In this document: positions 1-7,863 of the stretch, one piece after another
Layout of the letters: every line of letters starts with the position of its first letter
How positions within the stretch are numbered: position 1 is the first letter of the stretch
Assembly: GCF_003576595.1 (NCBI RefSeq)
Contig: NZ_NQOU01000004.1
Span: 124,001 to 188,000 of the forward strand
Source of the DNA: Neopusillimonas maritima
Lineage (GTDB): Bacteria > Pseudomonadota > Gammaproteobacteria > Burkholderiales > Burkholderiaceae_B
DNA: 64,000 bases
Direction: 5' to 3'
The notes under the pieces: model-generated
What the model was told of the DNA's origin: nothing
Database searches by the model: none
What the model saw: only the letters and a program-made list of their open reading frames with translations
Translations under genes and position numbers: made by a program

Positions 1-1
1 C

Positions 2-988
2 CACCCCATGAAGCCGGATGTGGAAAAAGAATGGAAAGCCACCTACCCTGAACGCCGCAAGTTTGCGCGCCAGTCGGGCTTCGGCCACAACCAGGTCAGC
101 AACCACCAATCGGGTAAAGAGGTTAGCAACGAAGAACGCCGGGCCGAACTGGAACGACGCTGGGACCTGGGTGGCCTTTACATGATGCGCGCCTTCAAGG
201 ATATTCTGACCGACCCCGAAGTGAATCATGAGGCGGCGGAGTTTGTGCGCAACAAAATCCGCAGTATTGTGAAAGATCCGGAAACGGCGGAAGCACTATG
301 CCCCCCTGGAGAGCTTTACATCGGCACAAAACGTTTATGTTCAGGAACGCAATACTACGAAACGTTTAACCGCGACAACGTGTCGCTGGTTAATGTGCGC
401 AAGAACGCCATCGACCGCATCACCCCGAAAGGCGTATTGCTGCAAGACGGCACGGAGTACGAACTGGATATGATTATTTTTGCCACCGGCTTCGACGCCA
501 TGACCGGCGCGATGAATCGTATCAATCCGGTGGGACGTAACGGCCGCCGGCTTAAAGACGAGTGGGCGGCGGGCCCGCGCACTTACCTGGGCATGACCGT
601 GAACGGTTTTCCCAATATGTTCATCATCGCCGGCCCCGGCAGCCCGTCGGTGTTCAGCAATATGGTGACATCCATTGAGCAACACGTGGAATGGGTAACC
701 GATTGCGCAAAATACATGGAGGCCCATAATATCGCCACCATTGAAGCCTCTGTCGAGGCTCAGGACACCTGGACGGAGCATGTAACAGAAGCCGCCAACC
801 GAACGCTTTACGCCTACTCCAAAGACACGTGGTTTTATGGTTCAAACACACCCGGCAAACCCGTTGTGTTCATGCCGTATGTTGGCGGGGTTGGCAATTA
901 TTACCAACGTATTTTGAAAGTCGCGCAGGACGGCTACGAAGGTTACACACTTAGTCCGGCAACACAATCTTCCAACAAAGTAGCTTAG
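2..988 (+). CDS. Baeyer-Villiger-type flavin monooxygenase, C-terminal part (5' truncated by window)
   Basis: The reading frame is open to the first base of the window, so the N-terminal FAD-binding Rossmann domain lies outside; an internal Met occurs at base 8. The visible 326 residues match the C-terminal two thirds of class B flavin monooxygenases of the cyclohexanone/phenylacetone monooxygenase type. The ATGFDAMTGA segment is the conserved ATG-motif region, and the following PNMFIIAGPGSPS and VFSNM segments are typical of the family. These enzymes use NADPH and FAD to insert oxygen into ketones, giving esters or lactones. The gene is followed 66 bp later by a TRAP solute receptor on the same strand, so it may belong to the same catabolic unit. 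The substrate cannot be read from the sequence; family confidence is high. Confidence 0.85.
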   Translation, partial: HPMKPDVEKEWKATYPERRKFARQSGFGHNQVSNHQSGKEVSNEERRAELERRWDLGGLYMMRAFKDILTDPEVNHEAAEFVRNKIRSIVKDPETAEALCPPGELYIGTKRLCSGTQYYETFNRDNVSLVNVRKNAIDRITPKGVLLQDGTEYELDMIIFATGFDAMTGAMNRINPVGRNGRRLKDEWAAGPRTYLGMTVNGFPNMFIIAGPGSPSVFSNMVTSIEQHVEWVTDCAKYMEAHNIATIEASVEAQDTWTEHVTEAANRTLYAYSKDTWFYGSNTPGKPVVFMPYVGGVGNYYQRILKVAQDGYEGYTLSPATQSSNKVA

Positions 989-1054
989 GCATCGTGCCAT
1001 CAGGTTATCGCAACGATGGCGGTAACCCCTTTATAACCAAATCAGGATGAGACA

Positions 1055-2095
1055 ATGAAGACAAAGCTTTTATCTAAATTGCTGTTAAGCGCCTGCCTGG
1101 CAGCGCCCATGGCCATGACCGCACACGCAGCGGAAGAAACCTACGAAATGCGGGTTGGCAATATTACGTCAAATGACGCGCAAGAGCGCAGCGGCCAGAT
1201 TTTTATCGACCTGGTCGAGAAAAAATCGGGCGGCAAAATCAAAGGCAAGCTTTATTCAGGTGGTTCGCTGGGCAGTAACGACGAAGTGATGCGCGGCCTG
1301 CGACTGGGCTCCATTCAAGGCAACATCAACCCCAGCGGTTACCTGAGCCAGTTTGTAGCCCAGGCCGGTGTACTGACACTGCCATGGCTTTTCCCCGGCA
1401 AGAATGCGGAAGAGCAAATCGAAAACATCACCAATATCATGGAAGGCCAGGCCGGCGACAAGATCAAGGAGCTTGCCGACGAACGCGGCTTCCATGTGGT
1501 GTCTTTGTTTGGGTTGGGACCCAACCAAATCTATCTGCGCGAGTACGACAAGAGTAAAAGCGTAATGGAGAATCTGCAGGATAAACGGATTCGTACCATT
1601 GGTGGCCAAGAGCACACCCAAACCGTCAATGATTGGGGTGCACGCGCCATTCATATGTCCTTGCCCGAGGTCTACACCTCAATTCAGCAAGGCGTGCTGG
1701 ACGGCTTCGACTTACCCGCCGCCGTAACAGTGCGGTTGAAATATCATGAGCAAGCACCTAACGTCCTGCTAACCAACCACATCGTGCTTACGCAATACAT
1801 TGCGGTTAGTAAAGCCTGGTACGACTCTTTACCCGACGACCTGAAGAAAGCGGTTGATGAAGCCGGCAAAGAAACCGAGGCACTGGGAACTCAGGAGTAC
1901 GTTGACGAGCAAAACGAAGCGCTTAACCTGTTGGCTTCAAATGACAAGTTCACCGTTATTGAGTTAACTGACGCCGACCGCGCCGCCCTTCAAAAACTGA
2001 ACAAAGAAGGTGTGTGGGCCGAGGTGGCGAAGAACCCCGCCAAAGCGGAAATGCTCAAACTGCTTGAAGAAGATATCAAGAAACTGGCCAAGTAA
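1055..2095 (+). CDS. dctP: TRAP transporter substrate-binding protein, DctP family
   Basis: A 346-residue periplasmic solute receptor of a tripartite ATP-independent transporter. A signal peptide is clear: a Lys-rich start, a hydrophobic stretch and an AHA-type cleavage site near residue 26. The mature part has the family pattern, with a YSGGSLGSNDEVMRGLR segment near residue 68 and conserved DGFD and NHIVLT segments in the second lobe. It would capture an organic anion and hand it to the DctQ/DctM permease encoded next. The length is usual for the family. The gap to dctQ (110 bp) contains a strong hairpin, which may explain higher expression of the receptor than of the permease. The ligand is unknown; the neighbouring monooxygenase suggests an organic acid linked to ketone or ring degradation. 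Confidence 0.93.
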   Translation: MKTKLLSKLLLSACLAAPMAMTAHAAEETYEMRVGNITSNDAQERSGQIFIDLVEKKSGGKIKGKLYSGGSLGSNDEVMRGLRLGSIQGNINPSGYLSQFVAQAGVLTLPWLFPGKNAEEQIENITNIMEGQAGDKIKELADERGFHVVSLFGLGPNQIYLREYDKSKSVMENLQDKRIRTIGGQEHTQTVNDWGARAIHMSLPEVYTSIQQGVLDGFDLPAAVTVRLKYHEQAPNVLLTNHIVLTQYIAVSKAWYDSLPDDLKKAVDEAGKETEALGTQEYVDEQNEALNLLASNDKFTVIELTDADRAALQKLNKEGVWAEVAKNPAKAEMLKLLEEDIKKLAK

Positions 2096-2111
2096 CGTTT
2101 TGGCATAATAG

Positions 2112-2141
2112 CGCCCCCTCTCCTGATCAGGTTTGGGGGCG
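2112..2141 (+). terminator. Intra-operon hairpin between dctP and dctQ
   Basis: CGCCCCC (2112-2118) pairs with GGGGGCG (2135-2141). The 16-nt loop contains a second perfect palindrome, CCTGATCAGG (2122-2131). Only a short T-rich tail follows, so it is more likely a processing or attenuation hairpin than a full terminator. It lies where a stabilising stem-loop behind a receptor gene is often found. Confidence 0.5.
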
Positions 2142-2205
2142 TTCTTGACTCGCGTGCACCGGCGAGCGACATTATTGAACCCACTTCTTCATTTCGGACA
2201 TTATC

Positions 2206-2778
2206 GTGACCCCATCCGACAACTCGGCACCGCCGTCATCACCAGGCCTATTCTCGCGCATCGACCGCGCATGCTTTGCCGTGCTTAAGTTTCTGGCCGG
2301 CCTAAGTTTCTTGCTGATGATTTTTTCCGTCTTTATCTCAGTTGCGTTGCGTGAGGTTGGGCTCATGCCCTATCCATGGGTTGAAGAAGTTTCGCGCTAC
2401 CTGGTTGTATGGTCGGTTTTTCTAAGCGCCGCGGTTCTGGCCCGCCGCAACGAACATATCAGCATCGACGTCTTCTACGCGCATGTGTCCCGCCCCGTCC
2501 GCAAACTCATCAACATCGCTTCCGCACTATTGGGCGTTGTCCTTATCGGTTACTTCGCCTACATGGGCTGGGGTTTTTCATATACGGCATATCGCTTTAA
2601 CGATATGAGCCTGAGCGGCTACATACCCGTTTGGCTGGCCTACGCAGCCATTCCTGTGGGCTTGGGGTTGACCGCGCTTGCCTATCTGTTGTGGGGGGTC
2701 GATATTCTCGGCAATCGTACAAACGAACCCGATTCCGCCACCGACATTATCAACATACAACAAGGCATTCAAAAATGA
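2206..2778 (+). CDS. dctQ: TRAP transporter small permease, DctQ family
   Basis: A 190-residue inner-membrane protein with four predicted hydrophobic segments (about residues 25-50, 60-80, 100-120 and 140-165), the standard topology of the small TRAP subunit. The WVEEVSRYLVVWSVFLSAA segment around the second helix is characteristic of DctQ. It forms the membrane complex with DctM and is driven by an ion gradient. Its TGA stop overlaps the ATG of dctM (ATGA), indicating translational coupling. It follows the dctP receptor on the same strand. Length is normal. Confidence 0.92.
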   Translation: MTPSDNSAPPSSPGLFSRIDRACFAVLKFLAGLSFLLMIFSVFISVALREVGLMPYPWVEEVSRYLVVWSVFLSAAVLARRNEHISIDVFYAHVSRPVRKLINIASALLGVVLIGYFAYMGWGFSYTAYRFNDMSLSGYIPVWLAYAAIPVGLGLTALAYLLWGVDILGNRTNEPDSATDIINIQQGIQK

Positions 2779-4058
2779 TCTCCGTCGGCGCCACCCTTCT
2801 TGTTATCCTGCTGCTGATATTGGGCTTTCCTTTGTGGCTGGTTTTTCTGTCTGCAGGCTTTGCCCTGTTAACGTTAACGGGCGCAGGCATTCCACCCGAC
2901 ATGCTGGCTTCACGCATGTTCAGCAGCCTGAATGTCTATGCGTTACTGGCCGTGCCGGGTTTTATTTTTGCTGCCGAACTGATGGTGCGAGGCGGCATGT
3001 CGAACCGGCTCATTAACTGGGTAACCGTTTTGCTCGGCCGCGTTCCCGGGGGCGTACCCGTCACGACGATTGTAGCGAGCGAAGTTTTCGGGGCGATATC
3101 GGGGTCAAGCACCGCCACGGTGGCCGGTATCGGTAAGGTACTTTATCCAGGCTTAAGGCAAAGCGGTTACGGCGAGAATTTTTCGCTGGGCCTGATTACC
3201 TCAATGGGCGCGATTGCAGTCATTGTGCCGCCCAGCATCACCATGATTCTTTATGGGGCGGTCGCCTCCGTTTCAGTGGGCGACTTGTTTCTTGCGGGCA
3301 TCGGCCCAGCCATATTAATCGGCATCCTGATTACGTTGTACTGCATCTGGTATGCCCTTCGCCACTCCATCACATCGGAAGCCGGAAAATGGGACGCCGC
3401 AGCCGTTTGGCGGGAAACCAAAAGTGCAGCCTGGACGCTGGGCGCACCCGTTATCATCTTTGGCGGCATCTATTCCGGATTTTTCACGCCGACCGAAGCC
3501 TCAATGGTGTTAAGCGTCTATGCATTAATCGTTACCACTTGCATTTATCGCGACCTGTCGTTCAAAGGCGTGTGGGAAGTGGCGGTTGAAGCTGCGCTGC
3601 TTACCGGAAAAATCTTCACTATTGTCGCCGCCGCGTCGGTCTTTTCGGTGGTTCTCGTCATTGAAAACATCCCCGACACCATGGTTGGAGCGCTCACCGG
3701 CTGGAACATGAGCCCATTCATGATTTTGCTGATGCTCAACCTGATTCTGTTGATTGCCGGTATGTTCATGGACCCCAACTCAGCCATCGTGGTGCTGGTT
3801 CCTTTGCTGCTGCCCATCGCCGTTGCCGCCGGAATCGACATGATTCATTTCGGCATCATCATGACGGTTAACCTGGCCATTGGCATGTTTACCCCGCCGT
3901 TTGGTTTGAACCTGTTTGTCAGTACCAGCATATTCAATGTTTCAGTAGGAAAAGTCGTACGTGGCGTTATTCCCTTTATTTTGGTTTACCTGGTTTCGTT
4001 ACTTGTCATTTCCTACGTACCCGACATTTCCCTGTGGATTCCAAATGCGTTGAAATAG
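2775..4058 (+). CDS. dctM: TRAP transporter large permease, DctM family
   Basis: A 427-residue polytopic permease with about a dozen hydrophobic segments. The start is placed at 2775 because MISVGATLLVILLLILGFPL is a typical DctM N-terminus and the ATG overlaps the dctQ stop. An upstream start at 2631 in the same frame would add 48 hydrophilic residues that do not resemble the family. Family hallmarks include the SGSSTATVAGIG segment near residue 110, IPPSITMI, and the C-terminal TPPFGLNLFV. It carries the substrate using a sodium or proton gradient. It is the last gene of the TRAP unit and is followed by a terminator. Confidence 0.94.
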   Translation: MISVGATLLVILLLILGFPLWLVFLSAGFALLTLTGAGIPPDMLASRMFSSLNVYALLAVPGFIFAAELMVRGGMSNRLINWVTVLLGRVPGGVPVTTIVASEVFGAISGSSTATVAGIGKVLYPGLRQSGYGENFSLGLITSMGAIAVIVPPSITMILYGAVASVSVGDLFLAGIGPAILIGILITLYCIWYALRHSITSEAGKWDAAAVWRETKSAAWTLGAPVIIFGGIYSGFFTPTEASMVLSVYALIVTTCIYRDLSFKGVWEVAVEAALLTGKIFTIVAAASVFSVVLVIENIPDTMVGALTGWNMSPFMILLMLNLILLIAGMFMDPNSAIVVLVPLLLPIAVAAGIDMIHFGIIMTVNLAIGMFTPPFGLNLFVSTSIFNVSVGKVVRGVIPFILVYLVSLLVISYVPDISLWIPNALK

Positions 4059-4082
4059 TGCAATAGCCGTCAACCAACTCTG

Positions 4083-4111
4083 AAACAGGTGCTTGTGCGC
4101 CTGTTTTTTTT
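4083..4111 (+). terminator. Rho-independent terminator after dctM
   Basis: ACAGGTGC and GCGCCTGT form an 8-bp stem (one G-U pair) around a TTGT loop, followed by an uninterrupted run of T (4104-4111). It lies 25 bp after the dctM stop and separates the TRAP unit from the nicX-like operon. Confidence 0.8.
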
Positions 4112-4123
4112 CGTCGGAACAGC

Positions 4124-4168
4124 TTGACGCAAGGATAATTCATATTTAATATTCGACTAGTTAGTCGA
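4124..4168 (+). promoter_or_regulatory. Promoter and operator upstream of the nicX-like gene
   Basis: A sigma70-like -35 TTGACG (4124-4129), a 17-bp spacer and a -10 TAATAT (4147-4152) precede the gene. Directly after the -10, TCGACTA and TAGTCGA (4153-4159 and 4162-4168) form an inverted repeat with a 2-bp centre. A repressor bound there would cover the transcription start. The CGACTAGTTA core matches 8 of 10 bases of the decamer array at 23915, so a MarR-type repressor is plausible. This was found by eye and is not verified. Confidence 0.55.
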
Positions 4169-4202
4169 TTTATTATTTAAATCGTACCTGACAGGATTTA
4201 AT

Positions 4203-5240
4203 ATGAAAGTCCAAGAGAAGTGGATCCAGGCATTCGAAACTGTTTTCCGCAAATGCAAAGTCGAGCCCGGCGAAATCGTTCGCTTGCTGTGCGAAACGGA
4301 AAGCCGAAGCATCAACGTACAACTGGCTGAGCTTGCGTTGGCGCGCATGGGTGCGGTTCCCGTACAAATCACGGTACCTTCTCTGCCCGTTACCACACCC
4401 GTGCCCGTTCGCTCCACAGGCGCCTCGCATGTCGTTCAAAACATGCCGCCGGTAATCAACGCGCTATCGGGGCAGGGGTTGGTTGTCGATCTCACGGTAG
4501 AGGGCTTATTGCATTCACCTGAGTTACCCCATATTCTTGAATCCGGCGCACGTGTACTAATGGTCAGCAACGAGCACCCGGAAATACTCGAACGCCTCAC
4601 CACCACGCTGGACCTGACCAAACCCGTTAAAAACGGCGTACGCATGCTGGCAAAAAGCAAATACATGCGAGTGTCTTCGGCTGCCGGAACGGCGCTCGAC
4701 ATCAACCTGGAGGGCGCCAAAGTCGGCGGCGTATGGGGCGGCGCCGACCGTCCTGGTCTTGTCCAGCATTGGCCGGGCGGCCTTTGCCTTGCATTTCCGT
4801 CCCGTGGGTCGGTAAATGGAAAGCTGGTACTGAACATCGGCGACGTTAACCTTACTTTCAAACGTTACCTGGAGACGCCGGTTACCCTGCATATCGAAAA
4901 CGATTACATCACCCGCATTGAAGGCACCGGTCTTGATGCCGAACTGATGCGCAGTTACATGCAGGCCTGGCAAGACCGCGATGCCTACGCAGTAAGCCAC
5001 GTAGGTTGGGGAATGAACCCACAGGCACGCTGGGATGCCCTGCAGATGTTCGACAAAAACGATACGAATGGCACCGAACTGCGCGCGTTCGCGGGCAACT
5101 TCTTGTATTCAACCGGCGCAAATGATGTGGCGGGGCGACACACACTGGGTCATTTCGACCTGCCCATGCGCAATTGCACCGTTGAATTGGACGGCGTGGT
5201 GATTGTTGATGAAGGCAAGCTATGCGACGTCTTCCAGTAA
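4203..5240 (+). CDS. nicX: 2,5-dihydroxypyridine 5,6-dioxygenase-like protein (NicX family, M29-peptidase fold)
   Basis: A 345-residue cytoplasmic protein of the NicX family. NicX is a mononuclear iron(II) dioxygenase that opens 2,5-dihydroxypyridine to N-formylmaleamate in nicotinate and nicotine breakdown. The three iron ligands of NicX (two His and one Asp, His-265/His-318/Asp-320 in the Pseudomonas enzyme as I recall it) have counterparts here at His-266 (SHVGWGMNP), His-317 and Asp-319 (GHFDLPM). The ARWDAL and STGAND segments also fit. Length agrees with NicX (about 350). AGGA lies 9 bp before the ATG. The next gene, an alpha/beta hydrolase overlapping by 19 bp, sits where NicD (N-formylmaleamate deformylase) would be expected. 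An alternative is a related M29-type aminopeptidase, but the ligand spacing and partner favour the dioxygenase. The exact substrate is inferred. Confidence 0.8.
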   Translation: MKVQEKWIQAFETVFRKCKVEPGEIVRLLCETESRSINVQLAELALARMGAVPVQITVPSLPVTTPVPVRSTGASHVVQNMPPVINALSGQGLVVDLTVEGLLHSPELPHILESGARVLMVSNEHPEILERLTTTLDLTKPVKNGVRMLAKSKYMRVSSAAGTALDINLEGAKVGGVWGGADRPGLVQHWPGGLCLAFPSRGSVNGKLVLNIGDVNLTFKRYLETPVTLHIENDYITRIEGTGLDAELMRSYMQAWQDRDAYAVSHVGWGMNPQARWDALQMFDKNDTNGTELRAFAGNFLYSTGANDVAGRHTLGHFDLPMRNCTVELDGVVIVDEGKLCDVFQ

Positions 5241-6037
5241 ATACCGTGCCTACCTGGCTGGCATCGGGCCACAATCGAACGCCATTAATCCTGCTTCACG
5301 GCATGGGGTCCACTGCTAGTGTCTGGCTGCCGCAATTAGATGCATTTGGCCCATCGCGCCAGGTTATTGCCTGGACAATGCCCGGCTATGGCCAGTCGCC
5401 CATATTGCCCGCTTTAAGTTGGAGCAACCTGGCGGCTGCGCTGGCCAACATGCTGGACACTTTAAGCATCAACAAGGCACACATTCTGGGCCATTCAATC
5501 GGCGGCATGGTGGCACAAGAGTTCTATCATCATTTCCCCTGCCGCGTAGCCAGCCTGATACTCTCATCAACCAGCGCAGGTTTCGGCAGCGCCGACCCGG
5601 AATGGAAAGAGACATTTCTTCGCCAACGCACCGAGCCTTTGTCGCAATTCGAGAGCTTTGCCCAGGCCGCGCCGGTACTGCTCGACCACTTTCTGGGGCC
5701 AGGAACATCACCTGCAATGCGCAACCTTGCCACATTATCGGCACGCGCTATCGAGCGCGAGCGTTATATCGATTACATGCGTCTACTGGTCACGTTCGAC
5801 CGCAAAACAGAACTGGGCAACATCACGGTTCCCACACTGCTGCTGGCCGGAGAACTGGACGACCAGGCGCCTCCTAAAGGCATGCAGCGCATGGCAAACC
5901 GACTGCCCAACGCAAGCCTGCACCAATTCCTGCAAACCAAGCACATGGCCAATCTGGAGTCGCCCGACGCATTCAACCGTGTCGTGACCGATTTTCTGGC
6001 CTCTATATGTACCTCAACATGCCGCAACGCGGCATAA
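5222..6037 (+). CDS. Alpha/beta hydrolase, candidate N-formylmaleamate deformylase (NicD-like)
   Basis: A 271-residue single-domain alpha/beta hydrolase. The oxyanion segment LLHGMGS is near residue 24. The nucleophile elbow GHSIGG places the Ser at 92, acidic residues Asp-213/214 follow strand 7 (GELDD), and His-241 (KHM) completes the triad. The gene begins inside the 3' end of the nicX-like gene, with GAAGG six bases before the ATG, so the two are translationally coupled. In nicotinate degraders NicD is an alpha/beta hydrolase that removes formate from the NicX product, and this is the best contextual hypothesis here. Sequence alone would also allow other C-C or ester hydrolases. Confidence 0.75.
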   Translation: MRRLPVNTVPTWLASGHNRTPLILLHGMGSTASVWLPQLDAFGPSRQVIAWTMPGYGQSPILPALSWSNLAAALANMLDTLSINKAHILGHSIGGMVAQEFYHHFPCRVASLILSSTSAGFGSADPEWKETFLRQRTEPLSQFESFAQAAPVLLDHFLGPGTSPAMRNLATLSARAIERERYIDYMRLLVTFDRKTELGNITVPTLLLAGELDDQAPPKGMQRMANRLPNASLHQFLQTKHMANLESPDAFNRVVTDFLASICTSTCRNAA

Positions 6038-6062
6038 GCAAAACACGCAACAGGATCCCTTT

Positions 6063-7322
6063 ATGGACAGCAGCTACCTGAATGAATACGCCCACTCCGC
6101 CGACAGCAATGCCCTGTTCAACGGCGCCCCCCTTACCGGGCAGCAAAAAGAACTGATCGCCAAAGTAGATGAGTACGGCGTGAAATGGGCGGAACGCGCA
6201 TTCAAACACGACCTTGAAGCCAGCTTCCCTACCGAGAATTACAACGACCTGAAAAACATGGGGTTCCTGGCCCTGTGCGTGCCCAAACGCCTGGGGGGAC
6301 TGGGTGCCGACTACCGAACATATGCTTTGGTGGCGACGCGCATTTCATACTATTGCGCCAGCACGGCCAACACGTTCAACATGCATAATGCCAATTCGCT
6401 TTGGACCGCCGACATGGTGGATGCACTGGAACTCACATCCGAACAACGTGAAAGCCACGAGCACAATCGCACCATTCACTACAACAACATGCTCGAAGGC
6501 AAAATCTATTCACAACCTTTTTCGGAAGGCAGTGGGGCCGCGGCAGGCAAACACCCCTTCGGCACCATCACCACACGTTCAGGCGACGGCTGGATCATTA
6601 ACGGCAAGAAGATTTTTGCATCGTTATCCGGCTCTGCAGACTACTACGGCGTGCTCTGTACTGAAGATATTCCTGGCGCCACGTTAGCCGACACCATGTT
6701 CATGGCCATTCCGGCCGATGCGCCCGGCGTATCGGTGGTGGGCGACTGGGACCCAATGGGCATGCGCGGAACCGTATCCCGTACCTTGATTTTCAAAGAT
6801 GTGTTTGTGCCCGATACCGCACAACTGATGCCGCGCGGCGTATACATAAAAGCGGCCTCAAAATATCCGCATATGTTCATGACGCTCACCCCCACTTACA
6901 TGGGGCTCGCTCAGGCAGCGTACGATTTCGCCGTTGCCTATTTGCGTGGTGAAGTCGCCGGCGTTAACGTTAAACGGCGCATGTACCCCACCAAACAATA
7001 CAGCATCGCCGAAATGTACATTAAGCTGCAACAGGCGTGGGCTTTGTTCCACCGGGCCACCTCGGAATTCAAGCGCAGCCCCTCGCGTGAAGAACGCATG
7101 CGCGCCTACGCGTGTCAGTATACTGTTATGGAATATTGTGCTGAAATTTGCTCAGCGGCAGTGCGCGTATGCGGCGGTCAAGCCATGCTTAAAACCTTTC
7201 CGCTGGAACGCATGTATCGCGACAGCCGCTGCGGCGCGCTCATGCTGCCCTGGACATCTGAAATCTGCATCGATCGCCTGGGCCGAGGCCTGCTCTACAA
7301 GGAGGGTGAACGTGATGATTGA
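6063..7322 (+). CDS. Acyl-CoA dehydrogenase-fold flavoprotein, probable oxygenase of a two-component monooxygenase
   Basis: A 419-residue protein with the three-part acyl-CoA dehydrogenase fold: an N-terminal helical domain (GFLALCVPKRLGGLG about residues 63-77), a central beta domain (GWIINGKKIFAS, MGMRGTVSRTLIFKDVFVP) and a C-terminal helical domain (RVCGGQAML). The position of the catalytic Glu in the usual YEGTSEI motif is replaced (MLPWTSEI, so Glu becomes Pro), which argues against dehydrogenase activity. The neighbouring gene, overlapping by 8 bp, is a flavin reductase. The pair therefore resembles two-component, reduced-flavin-dependent monooxygenases. It could hydroxylate the ring substrate that feeds the NicX-like dioxygenase. 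The substrate is unknown. Confidence 0.78.
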   Translation: MDSSYLNEYAHSADSNALFNGAPLTGQQKELIAKVDEYGVKWAERAFKHDLEASFPTENYNDLKNMGFLALCVPKRLGGLGADYRTYALVATRISYYCASTANTFNMHNANSLWTADMVDALELTSEQRESHEHNRTIHYNNMLEGKIYSQPFSEGSGAAAGKHPFGTITTRSGDGWIINGKKIFASLSGSADYYGVLCTEDIPGATLADTMFMAIPADAPGVSVVGDWDPMGMRGTVSRTLIFKDVFVPDTAQLMPRGVYIKAASKYPHMFMTLTPTYMGLAQAAYDFAVAYLRGEVAGVNVKRRMYPTKQYSIAEMYIKLQQAWALFHRATSEFKRSPSREERMRAYACQYTVMEYCAEICSAAVRVCGGQAMLKTFPLERMYRDSRCGALMLPWTSEICIDRLGRGLLYKEGERDD

Positions 7323-7800
7323 AGCCAAACCGGAGTTGCGTCACGCATTCGGGCGATTCGCTACCGGTATCGCCGTTGTCACTACACTGAATGAAGAGAA
7401 CGAACCCTACGGGCTCACCATCAACTCGTTCGCTAGCGTCTCCATGGCTCCTCCCATGATTAGCTGGAATGTCATACGCGGCTCCACGGCACATAACACC
7501 ATTTGCCAGACAAAGCGTTTTGTTATCAACATTCTGGCGAAAGAGCAACGCCATATTGCCCAGCAAATGACCGGCCCCATCGAGCACCGCTTTCATTGTT
7601 TGGCCTGTGAATGGTCCGACAGCGGCCTGCCGGTTATCCCCGGTGCCCTGGCCACATTCGTGTGCTCCACTCACGCCTTGGTCGAGGCGGGTGATCACGA
7701 CATTGTGCTAGGTATTGTGAACGACTTTTCCCATCGCGACGGCGCCCCCCTCGTGTACTGGAAAGGGGAGTATGCTAGCGCCATGCACGATTCCGTATAA
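7315..7800 (+). CDS. Flavin reductase (NAD(P)H:FMN/FAD oxidoreductase) component
   Basis: A 161-residue protein of the flavin-reductase-like family. It has the typical start RHAFGRFATGIAVVTT, then the GLTINSFASVSMAPPMISW flavin-binding block and the terminal ALVYWKGEY region with the conserved hydrophobic/aromatic pattern. The start chosen is the ATG at 7315, with GGAGGG 8 bp upstream; a GTG at 7312 is also possible. It overlaps the end of the oxygenase gene by 8 bp, so the proteins are probably made in step. It would supply reduced flavin to the upstream oxygenase. Confidence 0.87.
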   Translation: MIEAKPELRHAFGRFATGIAVVTTLNEENEPYGLTINSFASVSMAPPMISWNVIRGSTAHNTICQTKRFVINILAKEQRHIAQQMTGPIEHRFHCLACEWSDSGLPVIPGALATFVCSTHALVEAGDHDIVLGIVNDFSHRDGAPLVYWKGEYASAMHDSV

Positions 7801-7801
7801 G

Positions 7802-7844
7802 ACTTTATATTTAAAGTGTTGTTGTAAAACCTGATAACGTTATC
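7802..7844 (+). promoter_or_regulatory. Two inverted repeats before the orphan binding-protein gene
   Basis: ACTTTA-TATT-TAAAGT (7802-7817) begins two bases after the flavin reductase stop. A perfect 12-bp palindrome, GATAACGTTATC (7833-7844), lies 20 bp before the next ATG. They may be an operator or transcript-end structures; there is no T run to support a terminator. An AAGGAGAC ribosome binding site follows. Confidence 0.4.
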
Positions 7845-7863
7845 CAAAACAAGGAGACACTCC

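Noticed and set aside
341-781. Long open frame on the strand opposite the monooxygenase
   Set aside because: It lies fully inside a well supported gene, resembles no family and has no ribosome binding site; many similar shadow frames occur in this window.
2631-2774. 48-residue N-terminal extension of DctM
   Set aside because: It overlaps dctQ in another frame, is not hydrophobic like the family N-terminus, and the ATGA overlap at 2775 gives a standard start.
6063-7322. Ordinary acyl-CoA dehydrogenase
   Set aside because: The catalytic Glu position is Pro and the partner gene is a flavin reductase rather than an electron-transfer flavoprotein.
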